64,000 nt of DNA, taken from Lachnospiraceae bacterium. Lineage in GTDB: Bacteria; Bacillota; Clostridia; Lachnospirales; Lachnospiraceae. The stretch lies in the NCBI GenBank assembly GCA_009774215.1, contig VSNH01000004.1, positions 15,724 to 79,723 of the forward strand. The letters are read 5' to 3'. The notes beneath the pieces are model-generated. The model made no database searches and had not been told where the DNA came from. It saw nothing but the letters and a program-made list of their open reading frames with translations. The first letter of the stretch is position 1. Every line of letters begins with the position of its first letter. Shown one piece after another: positions 50,042 through 59,251 of this stretch. The position numbers and the translations under genes are program-made.

Positions 50042-50137
50042 AAACGAGAAGAACATCTAAAGACATCCCGTCATAGGACGGGATGTCAAGATGTTCTAAG
50101 TCTCGTTTGGGAGAATGCCCAAAAGCGGGTATTCTCC
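50042..50137. repeat. Structured intergenic element, family 1, copy 1
   Basis: Nested stems: AAACGAGA/TCTCGTTT (outer), AGAACATCT/AGATGTTCT, GACATCCCGTC/GACGGGATGTC around a CATAGG-type loop; then a second hairpin GGAGAATGCCC/GGGTATTCTCC. Homologous to 57,203-57,298 with paired changes in the stems. It sits between thl and crt. Confidence 0.85.
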
Positions 50138-50174
50138 GTGACTGTGAAAATAATTTAAGAAGGAGATACAAACC

Positions 50175-50960
50175 ATGGAATTTGTATTGTATGAGGTGAA
50201 GGGGCAGGTCGGCGTGATCACGATCAATCGCGAGAAGGCGCTGAACGCTCTTAATTCCGCCGTGCTTGACGAGCTGAACGCGACCCTTGACGGCGTGGAT
50301 TTGAACGAAGTGAGATGCCTGATTCTGACGGGAGCGGGCGAGAAGTCCTTCGTGGCGGGCGCGGACATCGGCGAGATGAGCACGCTGACCAAGGCGGAGG
50401 GCGAGGCTTTCGGCAAGAAGGGCAACGACGTGTTCCGCAAGCTGGAGACTTTCCCAATTCCCGTGATTGCGGCGGTGAACGGTTTTGCGCTTGGCGGCGG
50501 CTGCGAGATTTCTATGAGCTGTGACATCAGAATCTGCTCCGACAACGCGGTGTTCGGGCAGCCTGAGGTGGGGCTTGGTATTACGCCCGGTTTCGGCGGC
50601 ACGCAGAGACTGGCGAGAATCGTCGGCCCCGGCATGGCGAAACAGATGATTTATACGGCAAGAAACATCAAGGCTGACGAGGCGCTGCGCATCGGTCTGG
50701 TAAACGCGGTGTATCCGCAGGCGGAGCTGATGGCTGCGGCTGAGAAGATGGCGGCCGGCATCGCCAAGAACGCGCCCATCGCGGTTCGTAACTGCAAGAA
50801 AGCAATCAACGACGGCTTGGAGGTCGGCATGGACGAGGCGATCGTGATCGAGGAAAAACTCTTCGGCGACTGCTTCGAGACAGAGGATCAGAAGTACGGC
50901 ATGGCATTCTTCCTTGACAAGAACAAGGAGAAGGTGAAGGAGCCTTTCAAGAACGCGTAG
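50175..50960 (+). CDS. crt: 3-hydroxybutyryl-CoA dehydratase (crotonase)
   Basis: Dehydrates 3-hydroxybutyryl-CoA to crotonyl-CoA. 261 residues; ATG behind AAGGAG. AFVAGADIGEM and ALGGGCEISMSCDIRI form the oxyanion hole, with catalytic Glu111 and Glu131 (QPEVGLG) 20 residues apart as in the family. Confidence 0.96.
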   Translation: MEFVLYEVKGQVGVITINREKALNALNSAVLDELNATLDGVDLNEVRCLILTGAGEKSFVAGADIGEMSTLTKAEGEAFGKKGNDVFRKLETFPIPVIAAVNGFALGGGCEISMSCDIRICSDNAVFGQPEVGLGITPGFGGTQRLARIVGPGMAKQMIYTARNIKADEALRIGLVNAVYPQAELMAAAEKMAAGIAKNAPIAVRNCKKAINDGLEVGMDEAIVIEEKLFGDCFETEDQKYGMAFFLDKNKEKVKEPFKNA

Positions 50961-50980
50961 TGCGCGGCATTCAGTGCAAG

Positions 50981-51029
50981 GAAAGGTAACACGCGTAATT
51001 CATTGTTGCCGAAAGGTAACACGTGTAAT
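50981..51029 (+). repeat. Two direct repeats before hbd
   Basis: GAAAGGTAACACGCGTAAT (50981) and GAAAGGTAACACGTGTAAT (51011), 30 bp apart, differing at one base. Possibly a protein-binding site or a small tandem duplication. Confidence 0.7.
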
Positions 51030-51058
51030 CAACTATTAATAAATAAGGAGGAATTACA

Positions 51059-51898
51059 ATGAAAGTAGGTATTATCGGCGCAGGGACAATGGGTTCCGGC
51101 ATCGCGCAGGCATTTGCCATGACAGACGGCTATGAGGTTTGCCTCTGCGATATCAAGGAAGAGTTTGCAGAGGGCGGCAAAGCGAAAATCCAGAAGAATA
51201 TGAATTTCCTTGTGGGCAAGGAGAAGATCACGCAGGAGAAGGCCGACGAGGTTATGGGCAAGATCACCACGGGCCTGAACAATATTTGCGGCGAATGCGA
51301 CTTAATCGTTGAGGTTGCGCTTGAGAAGATGGAGATCAAGCAGGCGATCTTCAAAGAGCTGCAGGGCATCGTGAAGAAGGACTGCATGTTTGCAAGCAAT
51401 ACTTCCTCTCTTTCCATCACAAAGATCGGTGAGGGCCTTGACAGACCGATGATCGGTATGCACTTCTTTAACCCGGCTGACAGAATGAAGCTGGTTGAGG
51501 TAATCAGAGGCGAGAATACACCGCAGGATATGGTAGACAAGATCACGAAGATCGCTGAGGAGATCGGCAAGACGCCCGTACAGGTGAAGGAAGCTCCCGG
51601 CTTCGTGGTAAACAGAATCCTGATCCCGATGATCAATGAGGCGATCGGCGTACTTGACGCAGGAACCGCTTCCGCGGAGGACATCGACGTAGCTATGCAG
51701 CTTGGCGCTTCCCATCCCATGGGGCCCCTGCACCTTGGCGATCTGATCGGTTTGGATATCTGCTTGGCGATCATGGAAGTGCTCTACAACGAGACAAAGG
51801 ACGAGAAGTATGCACCCCAGCCTCTTCTCAAGAAGATGGTGGAGGAGAAGAAGCTCGGCAGAAAGACCGGCGTTGGTTTCTTTGACTATTCAAAATAG
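51059..51898 (+). CDS. hbd: 3-hydroxybutyryl-CoA dehydrogenase
   Basis: NAD(H)-dependent reduction of acetoacetyl-CoA to 3-hydroxybutyryl-CoA. 279 residues, start behind AAGGAGG. Rossmann motif GAGTMGSGIAQAFA, catalytic His in MIGMHFFNPADRMKLVEVI (about residue 135), and the C-terminal dimer domain (GFVVNRILIPMINEA). Confidence 0.97.
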   Translation: MKVGIIGAGTMGSGIAQAFAMTDGYEVCLCDIKEEFAEGGKAKIQKNMNFLVGKEKITQEKADEVMGKITTGLNNICGECDLIVEVALEKMEIKQAIFKELQGIVKKDCMFASNTSSLSITKIGEGLDRPMIGMHFFNPADRMKLVEVIRGENTPQDMVDKITKIAEEIGKTPVQVKEAPGFVVNRILIPMINEAIGVLDAGTASAEDIDVAMQLGASHPMGPLHLGDLIGLDICLAIMEVLYNETKDEKYAPQPLLKKMVEEKKLGRKTGVGFFDYSK

Positions 51899-51899
51899 G

Positions 51900-52010
51900 C
51901 ACGATAAGCAGAATGAGAATAACTCGAAGAAAGATTTTGACTGCTGGCAGGCATAAATCTTTTCTTTGAGTTATTTGAAGGTGCAACAGTGCATAAGTCT
52001 GCTGATCGTG
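51900..52010. repeat. Structured intergenic element, family 2, copy 1
   Basis: Outer arms CACGATAAGCAGA (51900-51912) and TCTGCTGATCGTG (51998-52010) pair 12 of 13. An inner stem AATAACTC/GAGTTATT extends into GAAAGATTT/AAATCTTTTC. The outer arm and a GCAAC loop are shared with the two elements at 63.7-63.9 kb. Confidence 0.75.
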
Positions 52011-52044
52011 AGAAAGGCAGAACATAAAATAAAACATGGGGCAA

Positions 52045-52172
52045 GATAGAAAAATAAGTCTGATGACCTTATTTTTCTATCACGAGTTTGTGACGGAGCC
52101 ACAAACTCGAAATCGCAGAGCCAAATCTGAAATTTGGCTCGCGGACTCCGCAAATAAAAAATTTGCTCCGTA
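52045..52172. repeat. Chain of hairpins between hbd and bcd
   Basis: GATAGAAAAATAAG/CTTATTTTTCTATC (14 bp), CGAGTTTGTG/CACAAACTCG (10 bp), GAGCCAAAT/ATTTGGCTC (9 bp), then CAAAT/ATTTG, one after another. None ends in a T run, so they are not simple terminators; they could tune readthrough or mRNA processing. Confidence 0.75.
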
Positions 52173-52190
52173 ATGGAGGTAAAAAAAATC

Positions 52191-53342
52191 ATGGATTTTA
52201 CGTTAAGCAAAGAACATGAAATGGCGAGAGCTCTGTTTAAAGAGTTCGCTGAAAAAGAAGTAAAACCTCTCGCCCAGGAAGTGGACGAGACGGAAGCGTT
52301 CCCGAGAGGAACAGTTGAGAAGATGGCGAAGTTAGGCTTTCTCGGCATTCCGGTTCCGAAGGAGTACGGCGGACAGGGCTGTGATCCTCTGACATATGCG
52401 ATGTGCGTGGAGGAGCTTTCCAAAGTTTGCGGAACAACAGGTGTTATTGTTTCCGCACATACCTCTCTGTGCTGCGACCCGATCATGACCTACGGCACGG
52501 AGGAGCAGAAGCAGAAATACTTAGTTCCCCTGGCAAAAGGCGAGAAGCTGGGCGCATTCGGTCTGACAGAGCCCGGCGCAGGCACGGACGCGCAGGGTCA
52601 GCAGACCAAGGCTGTGCTTGACGGTGATGAGTGGGTGCTTAACGGCTCCAAGTGCTTTATCACCAACGGTAAGGAAGCTGACGTTTATGTCATTTTTGCA
52701 ATCACGGGCACGGTTGAGAAGCGCGGCCGTATGCAGAAAGAGATTTCCGCATTTATCGTGGAGAAGGGAACCCCCGGCTTTACTTTCGGCACGAAGGAGA
52801 AGAAGATGGGTATCCGCGGTTCTTCCACTTACGAGCTGATCTTCACCGACTGCCGCATCCCGAAGGAGAATCTCCTTGGGCAGCAGGGCAAGGGCTTTAA
52901 TATCGCGATGCACACGCTGGACGGCGGCCGTATCGGTATCGCTTCCCAGGCGCTTGGTCTTGCGGAAGGAGCGCTTGAGAACACCATCGCTTACGTGAAG
53001 GAGAGAAAGCAGTTTGGCAGAGCCATCGGCGCATTCCAGAACACACAGTTCCAGCTTGCGGATATGGCGACCAAGGTTGAGGCAGCACAGCTTCTCGTTT
53101 ACAAGGCAGCTATGGCAAAGGCGACCCAGAAGGTATATTCCGTAGAAGCCGCAAAAGCAAAGCTTTATGCCGCAGAGGTAGCTATGGAAGTGACCACAAA
53201 GGCAGTGCAGCTGCACGGCGGTTACGGTTACATCAGAGAGTACGACGTTGAGCGCATGATGCGTGACGCAAAGATCACGGAGATTTACGAGGGTACAAGC
53301 GAAGTGCAGAGAATGGTCATCTCCGGGGCACTGCTTAAGTAA
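52191..53342 (+). CDS. bcd: Butyryl-CoA dehydrogenase
   Basis: FAD enzyme reducing crotonyl-CoA to butyryl-CoA together with EtfAB. 383 residues from ATG 52191 (GGAGG upstream). GAFGLTEPGAGTDAQGQQT and CFITNGKEADVYVIFA bind FAD/substrate, RIGIASQALGLAEGAL follows, catalytic Glu367 lies in EIYEGTSEVQRM. Gene context with etfBA indicates an electron-bifurcating Bcd-Etf complex. Confidence 0.97.
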   Translation: MDFTLSKEHEMARALFKEFAEKEVKPLAQEVDETEAFPRGTVEKMAKLGFLGIPVPKEYGGQGCDPLTYAMCVEELSKVCGTTGVIVSAHTSLCCDPIMTYGTEEQKQKYLVPLAKGEKLGAFGLTEPGAGTDAQGQQTKAVLDGDEWVLNGSKCFITNGKEADVYVIFAITGTVEKRGRMQKEISAFIVEKGTPGFTFGTKEKKMGIRGSSTYELIFTDCRIPKENLLGQQGKGFNIAMHTLDGGRIGIASQALGLAEGALENTIAYVKERKQFGRAIGAFQNTQFQLADMATKVEAAQLLVYKAAMAKATQKVYSVEAAKAKLYAAEVAMEVTTKAVQLHGGYGYIREYDVERMMRDAKITEIYEGTSEVQRMVISGALLK

Positions 53343-53396
53343 GCGCGTGAAAAGAAGTTCTAAGACTCATAAAAAATTTAGAAGGAGAAAAATACA

Positions 53397-54179
53397 ATGA
53401 AAATTGTGGTTTGTGTAAAACAGGTTCCGGATACCGCAGGCGGCGTTAAGTTTAATCCTGACGGAACTCTTGACAGAGGCGCTATGCTTACCATCATGAA
53501 CCCTGATGATAAAGCAGGTCTGGAGGCGGCTCTCAGATTAAAGGATCAGTATGGTGCGGAGGTAACGGTTGTAACGATGGGGCTTCCCAAGGCGGAAGAG
53601 GTTCTGCGCGAAGCTATGGCTATGGGTGCGGACAAGGGCGTTCTTGTGACAGACAGAGTTCTTGGCGGCGCCGATACATGGGCAACCTCCACTACGCTTG
53701 CAGGCGCGATCAGAAATCTGGAGTATGATCTCATCATTACCGGCCGTCAGGCGATCGACGGCGATACTGCGCAGGTTGGCCCGCAGATTTCCGAGCATCT
53801 TGACATTCCTGTTATTTCTTATGCGCAGGATATCAAAATTGAAGGCGACAGCGTAGTTGTTGAACGTCAGTATGAGGACAGATATCATGTGGTTAAGGCA
53901 AAAATGCCTTGCCTGATCACCGCTCTTTCCGAGCTGAATGAGCCTCGTTACATGACACCGGGCGGCATCTTCGACGCTTATAAGCAGGAGATCACCGTTT
54001 GGGGCAGAGCGGATCTTAAGGATGTTGATGATGCGAATTTAGGTCTTAAGGGTTCCCCGACCAAGATCGCGAAAGCTTCCGACAAGGTGAGAAAGGGCGC
54101 CGGCGAGAAGGTTTCCCTCGATCCCGACGAGTCCGTAAGCTATATCGTTGACAAGTTAAAGGTTAAACATGTGATTTAA
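53397..54179 (+). CDS. etfB: Electron transfer flavoprotein beta subunit
   Basis: 260 residues. KIVVCVKQVPDTAG start, RQAIDGDTAQVGPQISEHL and ALSELNEPRYMTPGGI are EtfB signatures. Pairs with EtfA to pass or bifurcate electrons between NADH, ferredoxin and Bcd. Confidence 0.97.
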   Translation: MKIVVCVKQVPDTAGGVKFNPDGTLDRGAMLTIMNPDDKAGLEAALRLKDQYGAEVTVVTMGLPKAEEVLREAMAMGADKGVLVTDRVLGGADTWATSTTLAGAIRNLEYDLIITGRQAIDGDTAQVGPQISEHLDIPVISYAQDIKIEGDSVVVERQYEDRYHVVKAKMPCLITALSELNEPRYMTPGGIFDAYKQEITVWGRADLKDVDDANLGLKGSPTKIAKASDKVRKGAGEKVSLDPDESVSYIVDKLKVKHVI

Positions 54180-54181
54180 CA

Positions 54182-54357
54182 GTTCAGCCAGACCGAATCT
54201 GTCGGACAATCGTGCTTGCATGAATTTGGCAGACAGATGATGGTCTGAGGGAACGCCCGCTCAATAAGCCGATCGAGCAAGCTCGATCACGAGGACTGCT
54301 TCGCAGCCTTGGTGCGAGTGCCGAAGGCACGATTTTGCGCATGGGCGTGGGCTGAAC
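54182..54357. repeat. Multi-branched structured element between etfB and etfA
   Basis: Outer stem GTTCAGCC/GGCTGAAC (54182-54189, 54350-54357). Inside: AGACC/GGTCT, ATCTGTC/GACAGAT, GATCGAGC/GCTCGATC, GGACTGC/GCAGCC and GTGCC gaa GGCAC hairpins. The same outer arm and a CGATTTTGCG segment recur in the leader at 59,252. It lies inside the operon. Confidence 0.75.
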
Positions 54358-54405
54358 GAAACTTAGAGAATACGCGTAAAACGAGTGCGCAGAAAGAGGT
54401 ATAAA

Positions 54406-55455
54406 ATGAATTTAGAAGAATACAAGGGTGTATATGTCTTTGCGCAGCAGGTAGACAATGAGATCAGCAGCATCGCATTTGAGCTGCTCGGCAAAGCGAA
54501 AGACCTCGCGAAAGATTTAAATACAGATGTTACGGCTGTACTGATCGGTTCCGGCGTAAAGGGACTGGCAGACCAGCTCGCGGAGTACGGCGCGGACAAG
54601 GTGATCGTTGTGGACGATCCCGAGCTGAAGGATTACAGAACGGAGCCTTACGCACATGCGCTGGCATCCGTGATCAATAAGTATAAACCCGAGATCATGC
54701 TGGTGGGCGCTACGGCAATCGGCAGAGATTTAGGCCCGAGAGTGTCCGCGAGAGTGGCTACCGGTCTGACGGCTGACTGTACCGTTCTCGAGATCGGTGA
54801 TTTCCCGCTGCAGGCAGTTCCCGGTCAGGAGCAGCTCCACAACCAGCTGCTGATGACCCGTCCGGCATTCGGCGGCAACACCATCGCTACCATCGCATGC
54901 CCTTACAACCGTCCTCAGATGGCTACGGTTCGTGCGGGTGTTATGCAGAAGATCGATCCCATCAAGGGCGCAAAGGCAAATGTGGAAGAGTTCAATCCCG
55001 GCTTTACTCCCGACAACAAATATGTGGAGATTCTTGATATCGTGAAATCCGTAGCCGAGACCGTGGATATCATGGACGCTAAGATTCTCGTGTCCGGCGG
55101 CCGTGGCGTTGGCAACCCGGAGAATTTCAAGATCCTTGAGGATCTGGCGGAAGTGCTCGGCGGCACCGTAAGCTGCTCCCGTGCGGTTGTGGACTCCGGC
55201 TGGAAGCCGAAGGATCTGCAGGTAGGTCAGACAGGTAAGACCGTCCGCCCGAACGTGTACTTTGCAATCGGTATCTCCGGTGCGATCCAGCACGTGGCAG
55301 GTATGGAAGAGTCCGACATCATCGTTGCGATCAACAAGGATGCGGATGCGCCGATCTTCGATGTGGCTGACTACGGCGTAGTGGGCGACTTAAACAAGAT
55401 CGTTCCGAAGCTGACAGAGGCTCTGAAGGCGGAGATCGCTGCTGCAAAAAACTGA
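54406..55455 (+). CDS. etfA: Electron transfer flavoprotein alpha subunit
   Basis: From ATG 54406 (AAAGAGG upstream), 349 residues. The FAD-binding C-terminal domain has SGGRGVGNPENFKILEDLAEVLGG, GQTGKTVRPNVYFAIGISGAIQHVAGM and IVAINKDADAPIFDVADYGVVGDL. Last gene of the butyrate operon. Confidence 0.97.
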   Translation: MNLEEYKGVYVFAQQVDNEISSIAFELLGKAKDLAKDLNTDVTAVLIGSGVKGLADQLAEYGADKVIVVDDPELKDYRTEPYAHALASVINKYKPEIMLVGATAIGRDLGPRVSARVATGLTADCTVLEIGDFPLQAVPGQEQLHNQLLMTRPAFGGNTIATIACPYNRPQMATVRAGVMQKIDPIKGAKANVEEFNPGFTPDNKYVEILDIVKSVAETVDIMDAKILVSGGRGVGNPENFKILEDLAEVLGGTVSCSRAVVDSGWKPKDLQVGQTGKTVRPNVYFAIGISGAIQHVAGMEESDIIVAINKDADAPIFDVADYGVVGDLNKIVPKLTEALKAEIAAAKN

Positions 55456-55521
55456 TTGAGCAAAGCGCAATCTCGAGCGCTGCTGACGCAGGCTCGGTCT
55501 GGCATAATTTCAACATAATGT

Positions 55522-55556
55522 GCGCCCCGGCTTTTGCCGGGGCGTTTCTTTTTTAG
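55522..55556 (+). terminator. Terminator of the butyrate operon
   Basis: CGCCCCGGC and GCCGGGGCG with a short loop, followed by TTTCTTTTTT. Confidence 0.92.
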
Positions 55557-55670
55557 CACGGATATGGTAAGATGATAACTGGAATATAAAAATTTGAGTC
55601 AGAAAACGCAGATGCAGAAATAGATATAGAACTAAGGACAGTAGGATTCAAAATAATAAGGGGATCGGGT

Positions 55671-57191
55671 ATGGACGGTTATTCATTACAGTCGCAAAAT
55701 CAAAACAGAAACACCTTCGGGCCTCCGGCGCAGCTCTATCTGCCGCCGAAGAATCACAAAAAGACGGCGTTTATCGTTATTCTGTGCACCGCGGTTGTGG
55801 TTTTGGCAGCCGTTTTGGGCGGATGGATTTATCATACGCACTCAGCGGCTTATAAGATTCAAAAGGGTTTTCTCAATCTGATGCGGGAGGCTGAGGAGAT
55901 GCAGAATCCGCTTTTGGAGAAGGTCGGTGCGGATGAGATCGGACAGATGCTTGTGGAAAAGGGTGTGCATGTGGACAGCAAAATGAATGTCACCACAGAT
56001 ACCTATTTTGGGCAGATTACGTTTGGCGTGGACACGGATTGCGAGCTTGACAGACAGGAGAAGGAGATGGCGGCTTCCACGAGTGTCAGCGTGATGAATT
56101 ATGAGATTGCCAGTCTGCAGATGTACGGGGATGAGGAGAATCTCTGTTTTACGATTCCAGAGCTTTACCTGAAGGATGTCTATATCGAGAATGAAAATGT
56201 CAGCGGACAGTACAACCGTTCCATATGGGCGGAGCTTTTCGGAAAAACGGAGGAGGACGTTTCGATAGACTTGTTTCCCGGCGCGTGGATTTTCGGGGAC
56301 GAGGAAGGAATAGGAAAGGCATTTTTCAAAGAGTATGCAGATGAGCTTGCGGAGTGCAGACGGCATATGACCATGGAGAAAGCAGGGAATGAACTGTACC
56401 GGGTCAGCTTTGACGAGCTGTATTTCAATGAACTGGTCAGGCAGGTCTTGTATGATTATGTGGACTTTTCCAAAGTGGGCCGGGAGGACGCTATGGGGAT
56501 CCTGAGCTATTTTGATGTGGTTTCCGGGACGGATGAGATCAGCTTTATCTTGAAGATAAACGGTGCGAACCATATCGAGAGCATCCGGGTGGAGGAGCCG
56601 CTTTCCCTGTGCGGCGGCAAAATACGGGTTTCCGGGGATATCTATTTTCTCGGCGAAAAGCTGAGCATAGAGAAGATGCAGGGAATGCTTACGGTGAAAA
56701 AAGACCAGGAGGAGCGCAGGGAGACGGAAATTGTCTGGCAGATGACGCAGAGTCTGGAGCTTGACGATTATCGGATGGAGTCAGACGTCAAGTACAGCCT
56801 TATGGAGAATGGGGAGACACAGAATATGAGACTTGGCTGTGAGCTGGAGTGCGACGGGAGAAAGAACAGCTTTGACGGGAAAATATCCATGAAGGATGTG
56901 TCGGATAATTTTGAATTGGTTTTACAGGCCGCGGGCGGCCTTTCCCATGTCACAAAGGGAGAGAGCTTTGATTTGGAACTGGATGAGATGACGCTCAGCG
57001 CGAATGACGAGGAGGTTTGTCTGGTCAGGGGCGATATTGGCCTTTCGCCGCTAAAAAGGCGGGTAAAACAGAATGTGAGGGCAAAGACGCCGTTTTTTGA
57101 GATGTCTGACAGAGAATGGGAGACGATCTTTGAAAGGGTGTACAGAAGTTACGAAAATCTGATGCAGTCGATATACGGTATGTGGTGGTAA
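55671..57191 (+). CDS. Membrane-anchored extracytoplasmic protein, function unknown
   Basis: 506 residues. A 30-residue cytoplasmic start, one membrane segment near 32-53 (TAFIVILCTAVVVLAAVLGG), then a large outside region with repeated beta-strand patterns and acidic residues. No named family recognised; resembles large clostridial DUF proteins of the envelope. Single gene with AGGGG-type ribosome site. Confidence 0.75.
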   Translation: MDGYSLQSQNQNRNTFGPPAQLYLPPKNHKKTAFIVILCTAVVVLAAVLGGWIYHTHSAAYKIQKGFLNLMREAEEMQNPLLEKVGADEIGQMLVEKGVHVDSKMNVTTDTYFGQITFGVDTDCELDRQEKEMAASTSVSVMNYEIASLQMYGDEENLCFTIPELYLKDVYIENENVSGQYNRSIWAELFGKTEEDVSIDLFPGAWIFGDEEGIGKAFFKEYADELAECRRHMTMEKAGNELYRVSFDELYFNELVRQVLYDYVDFSKVGREDAMGILSYFDVVSGTDEISFILKINGANHIESIRVEEPLSLCGGKIRVSGDIYFLGEKLSIEKMQGMLTVKKDQEERRETEIVWQMTQSLELDDYRMESDVKYSLMENGETQNMRLGCELECDGRKNSFDGKISMKDVSDNFELVLQAAGGLSHVTKGESFDLELDEMTLSANDEEVCLVRGDIGLSPLKRRVKQNVRAKTPFFEMSDREWETIFERVYRSYENLMQSIYGMWW

Positions 57192-57202
57192 CTGCGTGAG
57201 AA

Positions 57203-57298
57203 ACGCGAAAAGTACTTCTAAAGACGTTCCGCCATAGGGCGGAACGCCAAGAAGTACTAAGTTTCGCGTAAGAGAATGCCTGAAGTGCGGCATTCTCT
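57203..57298. repeat. Structured intergenic element, family 1, copy 2
   Basis: ACGCGAAA/TTTCGCGT, AGTACTTCT/AGAAGTACT, CGTTCCGCC/GGCGGAACG around a CATAGG-type loop, then AGAGAATGCC/GGCATTCTCT. The loop, CTAAAGAC and CTAAG joints match copy 1 while the stems have changed in pairs. Confidence 0.85.
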
Positions 57299-57362
57299 GC
57301 ACTGATTTGAGATTTCGCAGAGCGGAATCATGGCGGTTTGTGTGAGAAAAGGGAGGGCTGGT

Positions 57363-57587
57363 ATGGAAGGAAATGACAGAGAGATGATTGAGGAAATCAT
57401 GCGGCATCTGGATGCGGAATCCGAACATGGGGTGTACCGCATGAGCATCACCTTTGACGACGAGAGTGACGAGGCGAAAAATATATCCCACGAGTGCTGT
57501 AATATGTACGGCAGACCGGCGTCGGAGACGGTGGGGCTTCTGGATATGTACACGGATATGAACGCGGGAGAGCCGGACAGAAAATAG
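57363..57587 (+). CDS. Small acidic hypothetical protein
   Basis: From ATG 57363 (GGGAGGG upstream), 74 residues, acidic with three Met and a pair of Cys (HECCNMYG). No family recognised. Located 40 bp before the DHH gene and likely cotranscribed. Confidence 0.6.
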   Translation: MEGNDREMIEEIMRHLDAESEHGVYRMSITFDDESDEAKNISHECCNMYGRPASETVGLLDMYTDMNAGEPDRK

Positions 57588-57627
57588 CGTTCCGACGCCG
57601 GAAATTTACGGGGGACATTGAGACATC

Positions 57628-59172
57628 ATGATACTGAGAGAACTTGCAAAATACGATCCCATCACCATACAGTGCCATGACAATCCGGATGCGGATTCCA
57701 TAGCGGCGGGGTATGCGCTCTGCCGCTATTTTGAGTCTCTGGGAAAGCGCGTGCGCCTTGTTTACGGGGGCAGAAATAGGATACAAAAACCGAATCTGCT
57801 GCTGATGTTAGAGCATCTGGAAATTCCCTTGATTTATATAGAAAATGCGGCGTCTTTTCTGAAGGAGGAGCCGGAAGGGAAAATCAGCGGGCTTCTGGTT
57901 ACGGTGGACTGTCAGTATGGTTCCGGCAATGTGATGCGTCTGCCGGCGGAGAAGGTGGCAGTGGTTGACCATCACCGCCCGGAAACGGGAAATATAGAAC
58001 TTGGCGAGATCAATTCCCATGTGGGAAGCTGCGCCACGCTGGTCTGGCGGCTGCTTACGGAGGCGGGGTATCGGGTGGAGGACAAGCGTCTCGGCACGGC
58101 TCTGTATTACGGGCTGTTTATGGACACCAATCAGTTTGCGGAGCTCTATAATCCGCTGGATCAGGACATGAGGGAGGCGGTTCCCTGCGATAAGTCTTTG
58201 ATTACGCTGTTTCGCAACTCCAATCTCTCCCTGCAGGAGCTGGAGGTGGCGGGCGTTGCCCTGCTGCGGTACATTTATAACGACGATTATGACTACGCAA
58301 TCATCAAGGCGAAACCGTGTGACCCGAATATTCTCGGGCTGATCAGCGATTTTCTGATTCAGGTCGCCGAAGTGCACAGTTGTGTGGTTTACAATGAGAC
58401 CGGGGATGGCTATAAATTTTCCGTCAGAAGCTGTATCAAGGATGTGCAGGCAGATGAACTGGCGGGGTTTCTTTCGGAGGGCGTGGGCTCCGGCGGAGGG
58501 CGCAGGGAGAAGGCGGGCGGCTTTATCAATCTGGCTCTCTATGAGGAAGCGTACCCGACACTGCACTCGGAGGCATTTTTCAGCGAACGGTTAAATGACT
58601 ATTTTGACAATTGTGAAATTATCCGTGCAGGGAACTGTGACATTCACATTGCGGATATGGGCATTTATGTGAAAAAGCCCGTGACGTTAGGGTATGTGAT
58701 GGCGAAGGACATGCTTCCGGTGGGGACGCCGATTACGATCCGCACGCTGGAGGGGGATCTCGATATCCGGGTGGAGGAAGATCTCATCATTATGGTGGGC
58801 GTTCAGGGCGATGTGTATCCCAACCGCCTTTCCCGTTTTGAAAAGAGTTATGAGGTGACCCAGAAATCTTACCGGGAACACGGCGCGCGTCTCGGTGCGG
58901 GGCTGCTTTACGAACCTACGATCCACAACAGGGAGACAGGAGAAGTCATGAAGCTGATCGATCACGCGAAGCTGTGCATTTCCGACGGCGGCAGGCGTGT
59001 GTTCGCAAAGGAATTAACTAAAAGAGTCAAAGTATTTACTGCATGGGACAGTGAAAAATATATGCTGGGATGTCCGGGCGACTATCTGCTTGTGCGGTAT
59101 GAGGACAGGAACGACGTTTATATATTGGAGCGGGATGTATTTTTCCACACTTACGAACGGGAGAATAATTGA
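57628..59172 (+). CDS. DHH-family phosphoesterase
   Basis: 514 residues. DHH motifs: QCHDNPDADSIAAGYAL (front), LVTVDCQYG, VVDHHRPE (about 113-120) and GLFMDTNQF; the DHHA1 part has SGGGRREKAGGF. The first 320 residues resemble NrnA-type nanoRNase/pAp phosphatases; the last 190 are an extra domain (GDLDIRVEEDLIIMVGVQGDVYP ... PGDYLLVRYEDRND) not in classic NrnA. Substrate could be short RNA or cyclic dinucleotide products. Confidence 0.82.
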   Translation: MILRELAKYDPITIQCHDNPDADSIAAGYALCRYFESLGKRVRLVYGGRNRIQKPNLLLMLEHLEIPLIYIENAASFLKEEPEGKISGLLVTVDCQYGSGNVMRLPAEKVAVVDHHRPETGNIELGEINSHVGSCATLVWRLLTEAGYRVEDKRLGTALYYGLFMDTNQFAELYNPLDQDMREAVPCDKSLITLFRNSNLSLQELEVAGVALLRYIYNDDYDYAIIKAKPCDPNILGLISDFLIQVAEVHSCVVYNETGDGYKFSVRSCIKDVQADELAGFLSEGVGSGGGRREKAGGFINLALYEEAYPTLHSEAFFSERLNDYFDNCEIIRAGNCDIHIADMGIYVKKPVTLGYVMAKDMLPVGTPITIRTLEGDLDIRVEEDLIIMVGVQGDVYPNRLSRFEKSYEVTQKSYREHGARLGAGLLYEPTIHNRETGEVMKLIDHAKLCISDGGRRVFAKELTKRVKVFTAWDSEKYMLGCPGDYLLVRYEDRNDVYILERDVFFHTYERENN

Positions 59173-59191
59173 ACATAATGCGCACGGAATC

Positions 59192-59219
59192 TTGCAGTTT
59201 CGCGAAAAACGTGTATAAT
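59192..59219 (+). promoter_or_regulatory. Promoter of the small peptide transcript
   Basis: TTGCAG (59192-59197), 16-bp spacer, TATAAT (59214-59219). It predicts a leader of about 200 nt before the peptide at 59,430. Confidence 0.75.
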
Positions 59220-59251
59220 TAGTAGTGTATGGTCGATGAAACATTTCGAGG

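Noticed and set aside
49137..50171. 344-codon minus-strand frame opposite thl
   Set aside because: Shadow of a highly conserved thiolase; no promoter, no family.
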